64,000 nt of DNA from Augochlora pura (GCF_028453695.1 NC_135782.1:13944190-14008189), one strand, 5' to 3'; positions 1 through 11,399 are shown, counted from the stretch's first letter. Numbers and translations: made by a program. Notes: generated by a model not told the origin, from the sequence alone.

Positions 1-290
1 AACATAACCTATAAACTCGACTGTTGATCTTTATGCAAAATAAGAACTATATGCGCTGATCAATACAAGATATAGGTACTGCACAGATATTTATTCGATA
101 TTTGTTAGTTATTTTAGTAAATTGAAAATAATCCCGCAGGATTTGAAAATTTCTTAAAAATATTTTTTGTGTTTTGTACTTGATATAATCTTTATTGTAA
201 TAAATGAATAGAGTTCTTAATTTATTGTTAACGTTTCCAAATTCGTTGCATTGGAGAACGACTTTCAGATTGTCTTCGAATCGTTTTAAG
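1..290. other. AT-rich sequence, nothing recognised
   Basis: Low-complexity AT-rich DNA with no open frame, terminal repeat or tandem structure that I can support. Confidence 0.5.
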
Positions 291-820
291 CATAGGATAG
301 GTTAGAGATAGGTATGGGATTAGATTCTGCTACCTCTTGGATAGGTCATCGTTATATAATTAAACAAGGTCTAAAAAAATCCAAACCCGATAGCTGCAAA
401 TTTAGAGTTATCACAAGATTAGGTTATGTTTGAGCTAGGTGTGAGTTAGATTTATATTAGATCTAGGATAGGTCTGGATTTAAATCTAGAACTTGATGTA
501 GGTTAAGCTTGAATTAGTCTTATATTAGACAGAGATCGGGATTAGATCTAAATAAGGTTCTAAATGGGTTTAGTGTTAAATTTAGAATTGGATCTAAGTT
601 AGGCTTGGATTTTGTCTAGATTAGATAAAATCAGGATTAAGTCTACGTTATCTTAGGATTAGGTCCGAGTAAGATTTGAATTAGGTCTAGATTATACAAA
701 GATCAGGTCTAGGTCTAGCTTATCTTAGGTTTAGTTAGGTGTAGATTAGGTTTATGATATGTCTGGGGTTAGATAAATAATTAGATCTAGGTGAGACTTG
801 GATGAGTCCTAGTATAATTT
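291..820. repeat. Degenerate TAGGTCTAGGTTAGG minisatellite
   Basis: The stretch is built from variants of ATTAGGTCTAGGTTAGG with variable spacing of about 12-25 bp. The same motif family forms longer tracts at about 45600-46290 and 56100-56970. The truncated Tc1-like element next door ends abruptly in this tract, so the tract either received the broken element or expanded through its end. Confidence 0.7.
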
Positions 821-821
821 T

Positions 822-1850
822 TGCCGCGTGCACGGCAGTATTATCTTGCTGGAACACAAATTTTGGACCTGCAACGCATTGCGCATACTTATCAATTTGG
901 TTTTTTATTAATCTTAAATAACTAGCGCTATTCATTTTTCTTTGTATAAAATTAATATCCGTTTTTCCTTCGTAACCTATGCCGCCCCAAATCATTATTC
1001 CACCTCCTTTCATTTGTCATCTAATTCATGTTAATTGTCCTTTTCAAATGTCACGATAATAGTTTGCACTATTATCTGGACCATCCAGACAAAATCGTTT
1101 TTCATCTGTAAAGATCATATTCCTCCAGGTTTTCCTCCAGTGTATATGTTTCTCCGCACATTCAAGACGTGCTTCCTTATGTTTCTCTGTTAATCGTGGT
1201 TTGGCTTTTATTCTTGATCGGTTCATAATATTACTCATTCGCAGCACACGTCGAACATTTTGAATATTAGTTTGTCCATCAACTTTGCAAGCAATTTCTC
1301 TTGCAGTAGCACAAGAATTAGATGCAGCTCGAAGTATATTACTGTTGTGTCACGGTGCCATAGGGTTGCTGGCCATCCAGTGCTTTTCCTTTTACCGTAG
1401 TTATCTACATCTTTTAATACGTTGTATACAGCTTTTCTGCTTCGACCAATTTCTTTCGCAATTTCTGTAATCGTTACTTTCCGCTTTCTTAAAATAAGAA
1501 TCGCGTTTATGTCACTGTCAGATAATCTTTTACCACGGTCCATCACGAAATGCGACAGATAGCAATATCAAGAAACACTGAACACCGACTGACCACTTTA
1601 ACTTCCTTAAACCTCGCGACATATTGAGGAAAATCAAAATAAACCTTGAGTGTGCTATCATTTTGTCTCTGCCTATTTGTGTGTTTCCATTCTTCCTAAG
1701 AGAATATCTCGTAGAAATTCCAATATAAATAATGTTTACATATTAGTAGGAGGTAGTCCTTCTATATCATTGGCACATTTCCTGCACCATAATTATAAAG
1801 CGAGAAATTAAAAATAGCACGCGTGTACCATCTTTTTCTTTTGGAGTGTA
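822..1850 (-). mobile_element. Tc1-like DNA transposon, 3' truncated
   Basis: This copy is oriented on the minus strand. Its 5' terminal inverted repeat (about 1732-1850) ends at TACACTCC, beside a TA at 1849-1850, as expected for Tc1/mariner TA targets. The TIR and the transposase remnant closely match the fuller copy at 48003-49464. Homology stops just after the second catalytic aspartate region, near 822, where the flanking minisatellite begins. The third acidic residue, the C-terminus and the other TIR are therefore missing. It is a dead fragment. Confidence 0.9.
824..1543 (-). pseudogene. Tc1-like transposase remnant
   Basis: The remnant runs from ATG at 1543. The first piece (to about 1240) carries the N-terminal helix-turn-helix region (RLSDSDINAILILRKRK, then ITEIAKEIGRSRKAVYNVLK). 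A frameshift after HRDTTVI moves the frame, so the next segment (about AREIACK to NVRRVLRMSN) reads in a different frame. The second piece (1044-1247) has FTDEKRFCLDGPDN, holding the first catalytic Asp. The third (about 824-1013) has GGGIMIWGG and QQDNTAVHAAK, holding the second Asp. The third acidic residue is lost by truncation. The same frameshift is present in the copy at 48309-49193, so it was inherited. Family motifs are certain; activity is excluded. Confidence 0.9.
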
Positions 1851-1962
1851 AATCGGATGGCAGATGTTAGCCAAAAGTCCCAAGCTCAAAAATAGCCGGC
1901 TAGGCCCGTCCTTGTCATAAAGAATATAAATACTGGGCACTAACATTTATAATTGGGTCAAC

Positions 1963-2760
1963 ATGATTTTCTCGTTCGTGTGTCAACACGTATATCGAGC
2001 ACCACTATTTCGCGATACCGCTATTGCCTATCACAGAAAAGTAGATGGAAATGGTTGGCTCGACCAACGGGGCGGTAGCGGGTCGCTGAAGCGAAGGGGC
2101 AGGGGGGAGGGGGAAGCAATTACAAAGTTTCGCGGGGCAACGTTATACTTTCGACGTGACTTTCAATTTTACCGCTGGGTGGCGGTGGGAGGGAGGGAGG
2201 GGGAGAGGGGCGGAGGGGAACAGCGGCGGCCGTTATTAGAATATTTTGTGGGCCGGATGTTCGATTACCGCAGAATAAATTTGGTGATCCGAAACTTGAG
2301 CACCCACCCCCACCCTCGCCACCACCCTCCCCCCTCCTTCGCGCGCGCGCGCAAGTTATTATCAAGTTGTCCAACGTATTACGCGCAGTTTGCTGTGCCG
2401 ATATGCTTACTGGGATCGATACCACGGGGGGAAAGGGCGTGAGGGGAGAGGGTGGTAGTAATTTTCTCTCTCGCAACTTATCGTAATTTATCTTTTCTCG
2501 CGGGCCCCCGGCCCGAGACCGGCTCGAGAATCGGCCCGTGTCTCGCAATCAGGAACGACGGAACTATACGAAAGAAATTACAGAAGACAATATTGAAACC
2601 CGGATGACGAAGGGAGACGCGAGAGAGAGAGAGAGAGAGAGAGAGAGGGAACGGGAACAGCCGCAGTCTCTGTATTACTATAGTACGCGCGGGGTTCCTC
2701 TGCAGCTGCTGTCGCTTGACAATCTTTTCCAAAGCGATATTTTCTTCCGGATTTATTAAA
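1963..2760. other. GC-rich island with GA microsatellite
   Basis: GC-rich, CpG-rich single-copy sequence. It contains polypurine and CCACC-rich stretches and a (GA)n run at about 2621-2648. Overlapping open frames occur on both strands, but their translations are low-complexity Pro/Arg/Gly runs without domain resemblance, as expected from few stop codons in GC-rich DNA. I see no gene. It could be conserved non-coding sequence. Confidence 0.45.
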
Positions 2761-2989
2761 TAATGGTGGAAGTTTTTAATATAATTTCCTAGTTGTCGAA
2801 GCTAACTGGCGCGGGTCGCTCGCATTAATTCTGATTTATAGGCCACGGATTTCTATTCGAAATAAGATTCATATTAAACAGTGGCTACGGAAATAATTAT
2901 TTGTGGTTATCAATTTGTTTCTTTATTCATTATCGTTGAGTAATTATTGCAGTACTGTCAAATTAAAATTTAAATTGTTTTCATTTTCA

Positions 2990-3540
2990 TCGTTTCTAAT
3001 TTTGATCTACTTTAATACTTATTAATTTTATTTTTTATCAATTTTTATATTAATCTATTTTCAAATTAAGCAGATTTAATATTAATCAATTTCAAAATTA
3101 AACAATTATAATTTGAATATATTAATTTGTATCAATTGTAATATTAATCAATTTTAGTTTTTATCAATTTTACTATTAATCAATTTTAATATTAATCAAG
3201 TTCGCTATTAATCAATTTTAATGTTATTCATTTTTAATATTACATTAATCAATTATAATGTTGATCAATTTTAATATTATACAATTCTAGTTTGAATCAA
3301 TTATAATATTAATTATTGTCAATATTATCAATTTCAATACTAACTGATATCACTATTAATCCAATCTATTTCAATATTAATCAATTTCAATATTAAATAA
3401 TTTCAATATTAAACAATTTCACTATTAATCAAATTTCAATATTAATTAATTTCACTATCAATCAGTTTCAATAAAAAACTTCAATATTATCAAATCTCAC
3501 TATTATTTTTGTCAATTTGAATTCGATCAATCTTTATCCG
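2990..3540. repeat. AT-rich TATTAATCAATTTCAA minisatellite
   Basis: Irregular repeats of about 14-20 bp built on ATTAATCAATTT(C/T)AAT. Units are degenerate and spacing varies. The preceding 2761-2990 is AT-rich with nothing recognised, and 3541-3893 appears single-copy without a gene. Confidence 0.7.
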
Positions 3541-3893
3541 AATAAAGTTTAATCAATGTAATATATAAATATTTATTGCTTTTCGGGAGGATCTTTCTTC
3601 AGCACCGAAATTCTACCGATTTATGTATCACGTTTCATTTATATTTCATGTTCCCATGATTCATGGAACGCGAGAAGTTCGCCGCAGTTTGATCGAGTTT
3701 AATCAGCTTCCTACTTTATTCGCGGCCTAAACAGCACCCAGGAGGATTCGTATTCCGGTCCTGCAGTAAATTAGTGTATGGAAATCTGTATTTGTAACTC
3801 CATATAGCTTCGCGATAACGAAATACATTAAACCCCCCTGCGCGCTGTTCAACCAATTACTGTACAGGTGTTCATTGATTATTGTATTAGGCC

Positions 3894-4112
3894 GGAATTG
3901 AAATTCAATTACGGAAATTTACTGCCGCGCAACTCGATAATAGCAATGATCGTGCGTTTTCTTCGTCGGATTACATTTCAGTGTTTAAAGTGAATTATGG
4001 TCATTATAATTTTTTAAAAGGGTTTTGAGAAAATGGAGAAGTGAGTTAGGTATTTTTCAATATTATTGTTGTTATGTTGCAATCTATGTTTGCCATAATG
4101 TAATTAATCGTC
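3894..4112 (+). repeat. Direct repeat, copy 1 (about 218 bp)
   Basis: Begins GGAATTGAAATTCAATTACG and ends near TAATTAATCG. A second copy in the same orientation starts at 4548, about 654 bp away, with strong but imperfect identity (roughly 85 percent by eye). The two copies bracket a minisatellite. This suggests a local duplication of about 650 bp, or expansion of the array between two copies. No coding content. Confidence 0.85.
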
Positions 4113-4547
4113 ATTAGTTTATGCTACTTTGTACCAAATAAATTAGGTTATGTTACTTCGTACCAAATAAATTAGGTTATGTTACTTCGCACCAAATAAA
4201 TTAGTACAAAATTGATTAAATCGCATTATATTTTACGGAATGAATTAGATTATGTTACCTTTCACAAAATGAATGAGGTTATGGCACTTTATACGAAACG
4301 AGTTACTTTATGCCACTCTCTACCAAATAAGTTAGTTTACAGTACTTTTTACAAAATAAATTAGTTTATATTACTTTTTACCAAATAAATTGGTTTACAT
4401 TACTTTTTAAAAAATAAATTAGATCACGTTACTTCTTACGAAAAGAATTAGGTTACATTACTTTTCACAAAACGATTTACGTTGTTACTTTTCGCATAGT
4501 AAACTAGGTTATGTTACTTTGTATCGAACAAATTAGATTATCTCTAT
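4113..4547. repeat. Minisatellite, AGGTTATGTTACTT family, block 1
   Basis: Tandem units of about 30-35 bp, consensus close to AAATTAGGTTATGTTACTTT followed by a short TACCAAAT-like spacer. Units near 4120-4200 are nearly identical and those further right are diverged. The same family forms a second block at 12058-12510. Confidence 0.85.
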
Positions 4548-4766
4548 GGAATTGAAATTCAATTACGGAAATTTACTGCCGCGCAACTCAATAATAGCAA
4601 TGATCGTGCATTTTCTTCGTCGGATTATATTGTAGTATTTAAAATTGTTGTATGTTCATTATAATTTTTTAAAAGGGTTTTAAAAAAAGGGAAAATCGAA
4701 TTAAATATTTTTCAATATTACTGTTATTATGTTGCAATATATGTTTCCTATAATATAATTAATAGT
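4548..4766 (+). repeat. Direct repeat, copy 2 (about 218 bp)
   Basis: Second copy of the 3894-4112 sequence, with scattered substitutions and small indels. It shares the features GCCGCGCAACTC, AGCAATGATCGTGC and TTTTTTAAAAGGGTTTT. The right edge dissolves into AT-rich DNA that is not shared by copy 1. Confidence 0.85.
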
Positions 4767-5430
4767 CGAATTTTTGAAAAATATGAACTTTAATCGCTAA
4801 GAAATATTTACATCGAATTTTTATATTCACAAATACATTTACATCGAATTATTATACTTACAATAAGATCTACAAAAAAATTTTTTTAAATCTGTTTTGA
4901 AGCGTTGCAAAAAGTTGCAATTTTACTACTGTGTAGAACGTTATTGACCTATTGTTTTAAATCTCAAAAATAATAATTATATAATATGCATAATAAAAAG
5001 TATTCATGTAGAATATAGAAATGTGAAGAAATCTTCACTTCTATTATTGCATAAAGCTGAAATGTATTTTCCAAAATGCTCCTGCAACATTGTTGCAATC
5101 CAATAGATTTTCTGAAACCAAAATTCTAAAAACAAATTTCCATCGAATAGAACAATCTTGTAAAAATCAGTTTTGCAGCGTCGCAGAAAGTTGCGATTTT
5201 AGCCCCTTCTTAACGCATTCTTCACATGACAACAATTCACTCAACATAACCTAGATACAACCTTGACGCATTCCTTAACAAAATGAGAGAATTTTTATTT
5301 CTGTATCATCGTCATTCACCGTCATTTTTACGGTGCAACATGCGATCAAATATCGATGACAGAAAATTCAAATTTGATTCCAATTTAACAGCGAAATTTA
5401 GAGAGTAATAATTATTATTTCAGCAGTGAT
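4767..5430. other. AT-rich sequence, nothing recognised
   Basis: No gene or clear repeat. Short motifs such as TTGCAGCG and AAAGTTGCAATTTTA recur twice (around 4900 and 5175), hinting at a weak local duplication. Confidence 0.4.
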
Positions 5431-6235
5431 AATTGTTAAATTGTGTACGATACGTTCGCTGCGAGTCGTCGTCGCAACGGCACAAAGGGTTAACGCGATC
5501 CGAATCGCGACGCGCGCCGCGCTTCCCGTATCACGGCGAGCCATTAACGGTGCAGCAAGGCGGCGCGCGTACAATTAGCGGGAAAAAAAGAGGAGGAGGA
5601 AAAACATCGCCGGCGGCAAAAAGAAACGCGGCGGCGCGCGGAGAACAAAGGACGGGTGGCTCGGTAAGTAACGTTACATCAACGAGGAACTGTATTAGCT
5701 CGAAAAAATGCCGCGAAACGAAATTATTATTACGGCGTGTTTTCTTTTTTCTAAAGCGTCGCGTTTCATGCCACTTGTGCGCGCCGCGGGAACACCGTGG
5801 AATGGCGGTACCAGGGGCTGCGACGGGGTGAGAGCCGGGAAGAGGAGGAGGACGAGCGTATCTCGAGGAAATCAAATAACGCGGCGCGCTGCTGCGCGGA
5901 GGGGGGAGGAAAGGGAGGGAGGGCAGGGTTTGAGTTTTACGGTTATTAATTAACCGATACCAGATTTCTGCATTAGCACTCTGTCCCCGCTAATGCACGG
6001 GGTACAAGTACGCGGATAATGTGTGTCCTTTTCGCCCGCAGATGGATGCGCCCGATACGGAGACACTCGCGCGCCATCGACGATAGTTAACGCCGCGCTC
6101 TACCTCCGTTCCACTGTTCCCAAGATTCTTCCCTATTTTCGGCGGACTAGGAAACTTCCGTCCGCTTTCCGAGTTACCTGTCTTACGCCCCAGGTGACGC
6201 TCGAATGGCGCGCCAGCGTTTCCGATTAGTGAAAA
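5431..6235. other. GC-rich island
   Basis: CpG-rich, apparently single-copy DNA with A-rich interruptions and homeodomain-like TTAATTAAC. Long frames on both strands translate to Arg/Gly/Pro-rich sequence without recognisable domains. I treat it as non-coding. Confidence 0.4.
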
Positions 6236-6283
6236 TACGACCGAGATTTTAATGAATAATTTTCTTATATTAATATATATATG

Positions 6284-6509
6284 TTAGGTCCACCTGAAAA
6301 GTCTGTCCGATAATGTCATATCAAGTTTTAATAAGTGTGCATATACTCATTTGGGACATATATTTTTTACAAATATTATTTACAAATTGCCATCACGCTG
6401 GCCAGAGGACATAGGTAATGAAATTAAATTGTACAATAAATATTGTTAAATGTACGAGAAATTGATTAAATTCTTTCACTTCGCAGACAGAACTCTCCGG
6501 TAGACCTAA
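6284..6509. mobile_element. Mariner-derived MITE, 226 bp
   Basis: The left end reads TTAGGTCCACCTGAAAAGTC. The right end, read on the other strand, is TTAGGTCTACCGGAGAGTTC. These are mariner-type terminal inverted repeats of about 28 bp with several mismatches. A TA follows the right end; the left target is TG, presumably a mutated TA. The interior has no transposase, so this is an internally deleted, non-autonomous element. Confidence 0.85.
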
Positions 6510-6603
6510 TATTTTTTATATTAATGTATCATATATGTATATACACATATGTTTTTTCTTTTATTGATGTGAAATTAATAGACGATATTTGTTGTTTAAC
6601 GTC

Positions 6604-7225
6604 TGTATACGCGTTTGTTGATGATCCGGCTTGTAAGACCGGATTTGTTTGTACACGTTTGATCTTAGTATGAATACATGATGTACGAATGTTCGATTTG
6701 ATCTTAGTTTGAATGCGTTATGTTTGAATGCGCTATGTGATCTTAGTATGAATACGTTATGTTTGAATGATTAATGCGTTATGTTTGAATGCGCTATGTG
6801 ATCTTAGTATGAATACGTTATGTTTGAATGATTAATGCGATCTGTCTTTCGTTCGTCGTGTTCTGTCTGTTGTCACCTCGGTTTTCCGTTGATTGGTGGA
6901 GGAAATGAAGCGTTTTTGATTGGAGGTAGGTGTGACGCAAGAAACTTGGAATGAGGAGTGGGAAATTTGATAGAAAGTTCTGGTTTGCGTCTTCTTTGTT
7001 ACAGTAAAAATTATGAATCTTTGTCCGTGCAACGGTACTGTAGGTCTGTTGCACGTGTTGTCCGTTCATCGAGTCGAGTTTCGTTAAATACAGTAGTCGT
7101 AAAGTCATTTCGTTAGTCGTCGTTCGTCGGATTTTTTACCTATTGTAGGTCTATTCGTATGTTTGTAACTTAATGACTAAAGGGTTGGCGAGGCACCTTT
7201 GACCTTCGGTGTTGCCGTCGCAACA
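6604..7225. mobile_element. Solo LTR, 622 bp
   Basis: Begins TGTATACG and ends GCAACA, the canonical TGT...ACA form of an LTR. It is flanked by a perfect 5-bp duplication ACGTC (6599-6603 and 7226-7230). The empty site can be rebuilt from the mariner paralogue at about 15815. No internal retrotransposon domain or second LTR is present, so it is a solo LTR left by recombination. A 5-bp duplication fits Gypsy or BEL/Pao; I cannot assign it. It contains a perfect 61-bp tandem duplication. Confidence 0.85.
6714..6835 (+). repeat. 61-bp perfect tandem duplication inside solo LTR
   Basis: Units 6714-6774 and 6775-6835 start TGCGTTATGTTTGAATGCGC and appear identical. Shorter related GAATGCGTTATG motifs precede them. 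Sequence identity implies recent duplication, possibly of LTR promoter elements. Confidence 0.9.
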
Positions 7226-7318
7226 ACGTCGATTTATTGTGTTATCACCTTTATAATATAACCTTCATTTACGTTTCATGACCCTAACCTCAAATTCAAG
7301 GGTTCTTAGTAACTTTAT

Positions 7319-7562
7319 CCCCTTGCTCTACGGCTTCTTTCATGCTGCGTTGATTACCACCTATTTGTTCTTAATATTTTCCCTAATAGGACTAAACAAT
7401 TTTTGTTTCTTCTGTGATTTCTATCTACTTTCACTTTTAAACTTTGATAACAGAAGAATTAAACTTGATTTCGATTTAAAAGAAACTAATAATATAAATA
7501 TTTAGTGGATCTTGCATGAAATCTTTGTCACGAGTCTGGCTCCTTGTTATAGAGCAAAGGGG
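7319..7562. mobile_element. TTAA-type MITE, 244 bp
   Basis: The right end GCAAAGGGG lies against TTAA (7563-7566). The left end reads CCCCTTGCTCTACGG after TTAT, a likely mutated TTAA. Terminal inverted repeats CCCCTT(T)GCTCTA agree with each other. The right third (CTTGCATGAAATCTT, CACGAGTCTGGCTC) recurs at 33815-33870 and 34365-34410. A TTAA target with CCC-starting ends is piggyBac-like by known family behaviour; no transposase is present. Confidence 0.65.
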
Positions 7563-7568
7563 TTAAAA

Positions 7569-7845
7569 AAATGTTTCGAAGCACTGTTTCGTAAAACAAC
7601 AACAGAAGTTGTAAGTCTCATTTTTGGAGATAAACTGGAGTTATTTGATCAGGAATAATTCTAACTCATAACCTTGGCATAACCCTAATTTGTGTTTTAT
7701 AACCTAAACTTCCGATGTTTTTAGAAACTTAAAAAAATGTTGCCAAGCGCAGTTTCATAAAGCAACAACAGTAGTTGTAATTCTTCTTTTTTTTTTAGAT
7801 AAACTGGAGTTATTTGGTCACGAATAATACTAACTCAGTCCTAAG
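7569..7845 (+). repeat. Tandem duplication, about 168-bp offset
   Basis: Segments 7569-7680 and 7735-7845 share AAGCNCNGTTTC, AACAACAGNAGTTGTAA and GATAAACTGGAGTTATTTG in order, with substitutions. From 7846 to 8680 I see AT-rich sequence without a gene or clear repeat. Confidence 0.7.
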
Positions 7846-8689
7846 CTAGACTCAACCACCAAAGTCAGTGGTATTTAAAAATACAAAAGAATATTTGCGC
7901 ATCCGTTTCTTCGTGAAAAAGACTACTCCTTCGATTTCCATTAACTAATGTCTCATTTTATGGGCTGGCGATGATATGGTTTTAAACATTGAGGTCTCCT
8001 CTTTCCATCGACCCCCTAAATTGTGGTCGACGATATTTCTTAGTCGGTTTACGAAGCTTTGAATGAAGCGTGAATCGCTTTGTATCAATTGCGAACTAAT
8101 ACGCGTGCGTGCATGGGTTTCAGACGACTAAACTTCCTCCTCGATTTTGTTTTATAAAACGGTTGGAAAAAATCGTAGAGCAGATTTTGAGGGGTCGTTG
8201 TGAAGAGGAAGATTCAATCTTTAAATCTGTAGTGGATTTAGTCGCCAGAAAAATTTGTCGATGATTTGAGAGGCTTGTCAATTTTGGGAATTTTTGAAAA
8301 GAGATTTGTCTTTAGATTCAGATATGTGGCGGCGAAAGAAACAATTTTTGAGTAAAATGAGCTAGAGACGGTGAAAATAGAGGCTTTAAGCTTTAAAATG
8401 ACCTATAATTTGTCGCCGTACGATTTTTTTAAAATGAAATCGCAATAGTATGAACATCGTCAATTTTTTGAGAAAAATAATACATGTATAGTTTATGAAA
8501 TAATTTTGGAAATTTTGTGAAGAGTGTAAGTACAGATATAAGTCTAGGTTAGGTCACGTCTGGTTCTACAATTTCTCATAAAAATCTCCAGAATTGTGTG
8601 CTGGCAACCCACCATCATCATAGAAAAGTTGTTCAAAATGATAAGATTGCCAAAAGTATGAGCTTCCTTCCATATATTCAATTTCACCT

Positions 8690-10150
8690 CTAAACTCATC
8701 GACTCCCGACAAACGTCATCAGACTTCGATATCCAGTACTTTAAACATCATCAAACTTCGATCTCTACTACTTCAAACATCATCAAACTTCGATCTTCAC
8801 GACTTAAAACATGGTGAAACTTTTGTTTCCTCCATCTCAAACATCTACAAACTTCTATTTCTGTCTTCTTTACTTTAGTCATCCTCAAACTTCAATGTCT
8901 ATTGCTCCAGGCGTCATTAAACTTTCATTTCATACATAGTCAAATTTCAGTCTCCTCTACTTCAAATATATTTAAACTTTCATCCATCTCCATTATTTTA
9001 GACATCGTCAACCTTATATTTCAAATATAATCAAACTTCGATCTCCTCCACTTCAAACATATTTAAACTCTGATCCATCTCCATTGCTAGACATTATCAA
9101 ACTTTGAGCTCCATTGCTTCAGACGTCCTTAAACCTTTATTTCATACATAGTCAAACTTTGACCTCCTCCAATTCAAAAATGTTTAAACTGTGATCGATC
9201 ACTACTACTTCGAACATGGTCATACTTCCATCTCCTCGATCTCAAGCATGTTTAAATTCTGATCGATCTCTATTACTTCAAATATGGTAAAACTTCTATG
9301 TCCTGGATCTCAAACATCCACAAACTTCTATTTCTAGCTTCGTTACTTCACCCTTCGTCAGACTTTGACATCCATTACTTCAGACATTGTTACATTTTTA
9401 TTTCATACTTCATTCTTCACTTCAAACCTGTTTAAACTTTGATCGATCTCCATTACTTCAGACATCGTCAAACTTTGATCTCTATTACTTCAGACATTGT
9501 CAATCTTATATTTCAAGTATAATTAAACTTTGACCTCCTCCACTTTAAACATGTTCAAACTGTGATTCATTTATACCACTTCCAACATAGTCACAGTTCC
9601 ATCTCCTCTATTTCAAACATCCAAAAATTTCTATTTCAATCTTCATTACTTCAATCATTGTCAGACTTCGATGTTCATTACTTGAGACATCATCCACCGT
9701 ATATTTCAAGTGTAGTCAAACTTCAATCTCTTCCACTTTAAACATGTTGAAACTTTGATTGATCTTTACTATTTCAAACATGGTCAAACTTCCAACTCCA
9801 CGATTTCAAACATGTACAAACTTTTATTAGAAATGTAGTCAAACTTCTATATCTACTACTTCAAATGTGTCAAAATCCCCCAGTCCTCTGATTTCAAACA
9901 TCCTCAAACATAATCAAACTTCAATCCTCACTTCTTCAAACATATTGAAGCTTCACTCGATCTTCGATACTTCAAACACTTTCAAACTTCGACCTGCTAT
10001 ACTTCAAACATCTTCCAACTTCCATCTTCCCTCCATCAAACACCATCAAACTTCACTCTCCACTGTCATCCAAATTTTCAACCATTTCTATCAACAGCAC
10101 CCTAACCTCATCCTAACCTTAAAATATTCCTCACCTTCCACCCACTTCGG
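8690..10150. repeat. Long degenerate minisatellite, TCAAACTTCGATCTC family
   Basis: About 1.4 kb of irregular units, roughly 28-56 bp, built from CATCATCAAACTTCGATCTC followed by CATTACTTCAAA. The 96-residue open frame at 9867-10157 is only a stop-free read through this repeat (Ser/Asn/Leu-rich period) and is not a gene. Confidence 0.9.
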
Positions 10151-10159
10151 ACAATAAAA

Positions 10160-10463
10160 TCCCCAAGCAGAAAGTTCATCGAAAGCGTTCCTCCGTCGCA
10201 TAACAAGAGACCAGAGAGAACAACGCCACCTTAAAACGCAAATTAATTAATTTGCCCTACACGCGCGCCTTGAACAATTTTACAAAAATTACGCAACGCT
10301 ATCGCGCAACGAATACGAAATGAGTTATTTTAACCCGCGCTCCGGTTCCGGTAAACTTCGCGATTGTTGCAGGTTACTTTGCCCGACAAATAAGTTGCCA
10401 TTCCCGGACCACAAAATACACAGCGCCGAGCGACGTTATTTTCACGGAACGGCCAACGAACGT
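10160..10463. other. Mixed-composition sequence, nothing recognised
   Basis: Moderately GC-rich DNA left of a TTAA MITE. Open frames that run into the MITE on both strands have no domain resemblance. Confidence 0.4.
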
Positions 10464-10467
10464 TTAA

Positions 10468-10924
10468 CCCTTTCGGTACGACCGCCGGATGTATCCGACG
10501 TCCATGCGACGATTGGTATAAACAACAGAATTTTATATAAATATCTTTAGAGATATATCTCAATATTTTACGTAAATATCTCTAAATATCTCTTAATATT
10601 TTATATAAATATTTCTAATTATCTTTTAATATTTTATATAAATGTCTTTAATATCTTTTAATATTTTGTATAAATATAAATATAAATATTTTAATATTAT
10701 ATTTATATTTTTCTAAATATTTTACATAAATATCTCTAAAGCTACAAGCAAAAATTTTGATAGAATACATTTTAATTTTTAATTTTAATAACAATTTTAT
10801 TTATTTTTACTTACCGCTTAGGAAATATCTTCCTACGAAGACGAATTGGCTATATGCAAATTTTCGGCACGGCTCTTCCTATAACGAGAGTGTCACGTTG
10901 CACAGAGTGCTCGTACCGAAAGGG
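10468..10924. mobile_element. TTAA-type MITE, 457 bp (CCCTTTCGGTACGA ends)
   Basis: Perfect 14-bp inverted termini CCCTTTCGGTACGA are each flanked by TTAA (10464-10467 and 10925-10928); the flanks read CGTTTAA on one side and TTAAACG on the other. A subterminal CCGGATGTATCCG is shared with the element at 51176-51865, which also has CCCTTTCG ends. The interior is AT-rich ATATTTTATATAAATATCT repeats with no coding capacity. piggyBac-like by target and termini. Confidence 0.9.
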
Positions 10925-10929
10925 TTAAA

Positions 10930-11370
10930 CGTAACAAATTACGTTTAGAATGAATTCTAGTGTGGGAGGGGGGTACGAAGATCGAATTTTCCCGGAGTCG
11001 ATAACGCTCCCTCTAATCCCGAGAGCGTCGCTCGACAAAGTTTGCAACATTATTGCATTTGTCGTTGCGGAAGAGGAACGCGTCGGTGCAGATGGTGAAA
11101 CACGGTAATTGGTGTTTATTCTATTAGAATCTATTCCTGAGGTGCGGTGTTCACGGCGACGGGTTTTCCCCGCGCGAGGAAAACACGTGAAAATTTCAAG
11201 CGGCCGTCGCTCGAGAGCTCGTCATTGTGTCTAGTCTGACACTTGTTATTTCATTGGTTCTCGATTACCTTCAATCTTTCAATCCGCTCCTTTAAATAGA
11301 GCTTCGTGATTTGTGTACGAGAGATTGTTTTTAGAGCAGAATTTGTGGTTTTGTTAACAATATGTTTCTA
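10930..11370. other. Single-copy sequence, GC-rich centre
   Basis: No gene seen. Contains a short CpG-rich portion (about 10960-11230). Confidence 0.4.
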
Positions 11371-11399
11371 ATAGTTTGATCGCTTGGATCTTAGCTTAT

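Larger units (their letters stand above)
6551..7290. mobile_element. Mariner end fragment, split by a solo LTR
   Basis: Two pieces, 6551-6603 and 7226 to about 7290, join to give a sequence matching the left arm of the element at 15747-16202. Shared landmarks are GACGATATTTGTTGTTTAACGTC, then CGATTTATTGTGTTAT. The terminal TTAGG end is not visible. The join has exactly one extra ACGTC, the target-site duplication of the LTR inserted between the pieces. Confidence 0.8.

Noticed and set aside
291..820. Telomere-type TTAGG arrays
   Set aside because: TAGG words are frequent, but no run of perfect TTAGG units exists.
9867..10157. 96-codon open frame
   Set aside because: Stop-free read through the TCAAACTTC minisatellite; peptide is periodic Ser/Asn/Leu.
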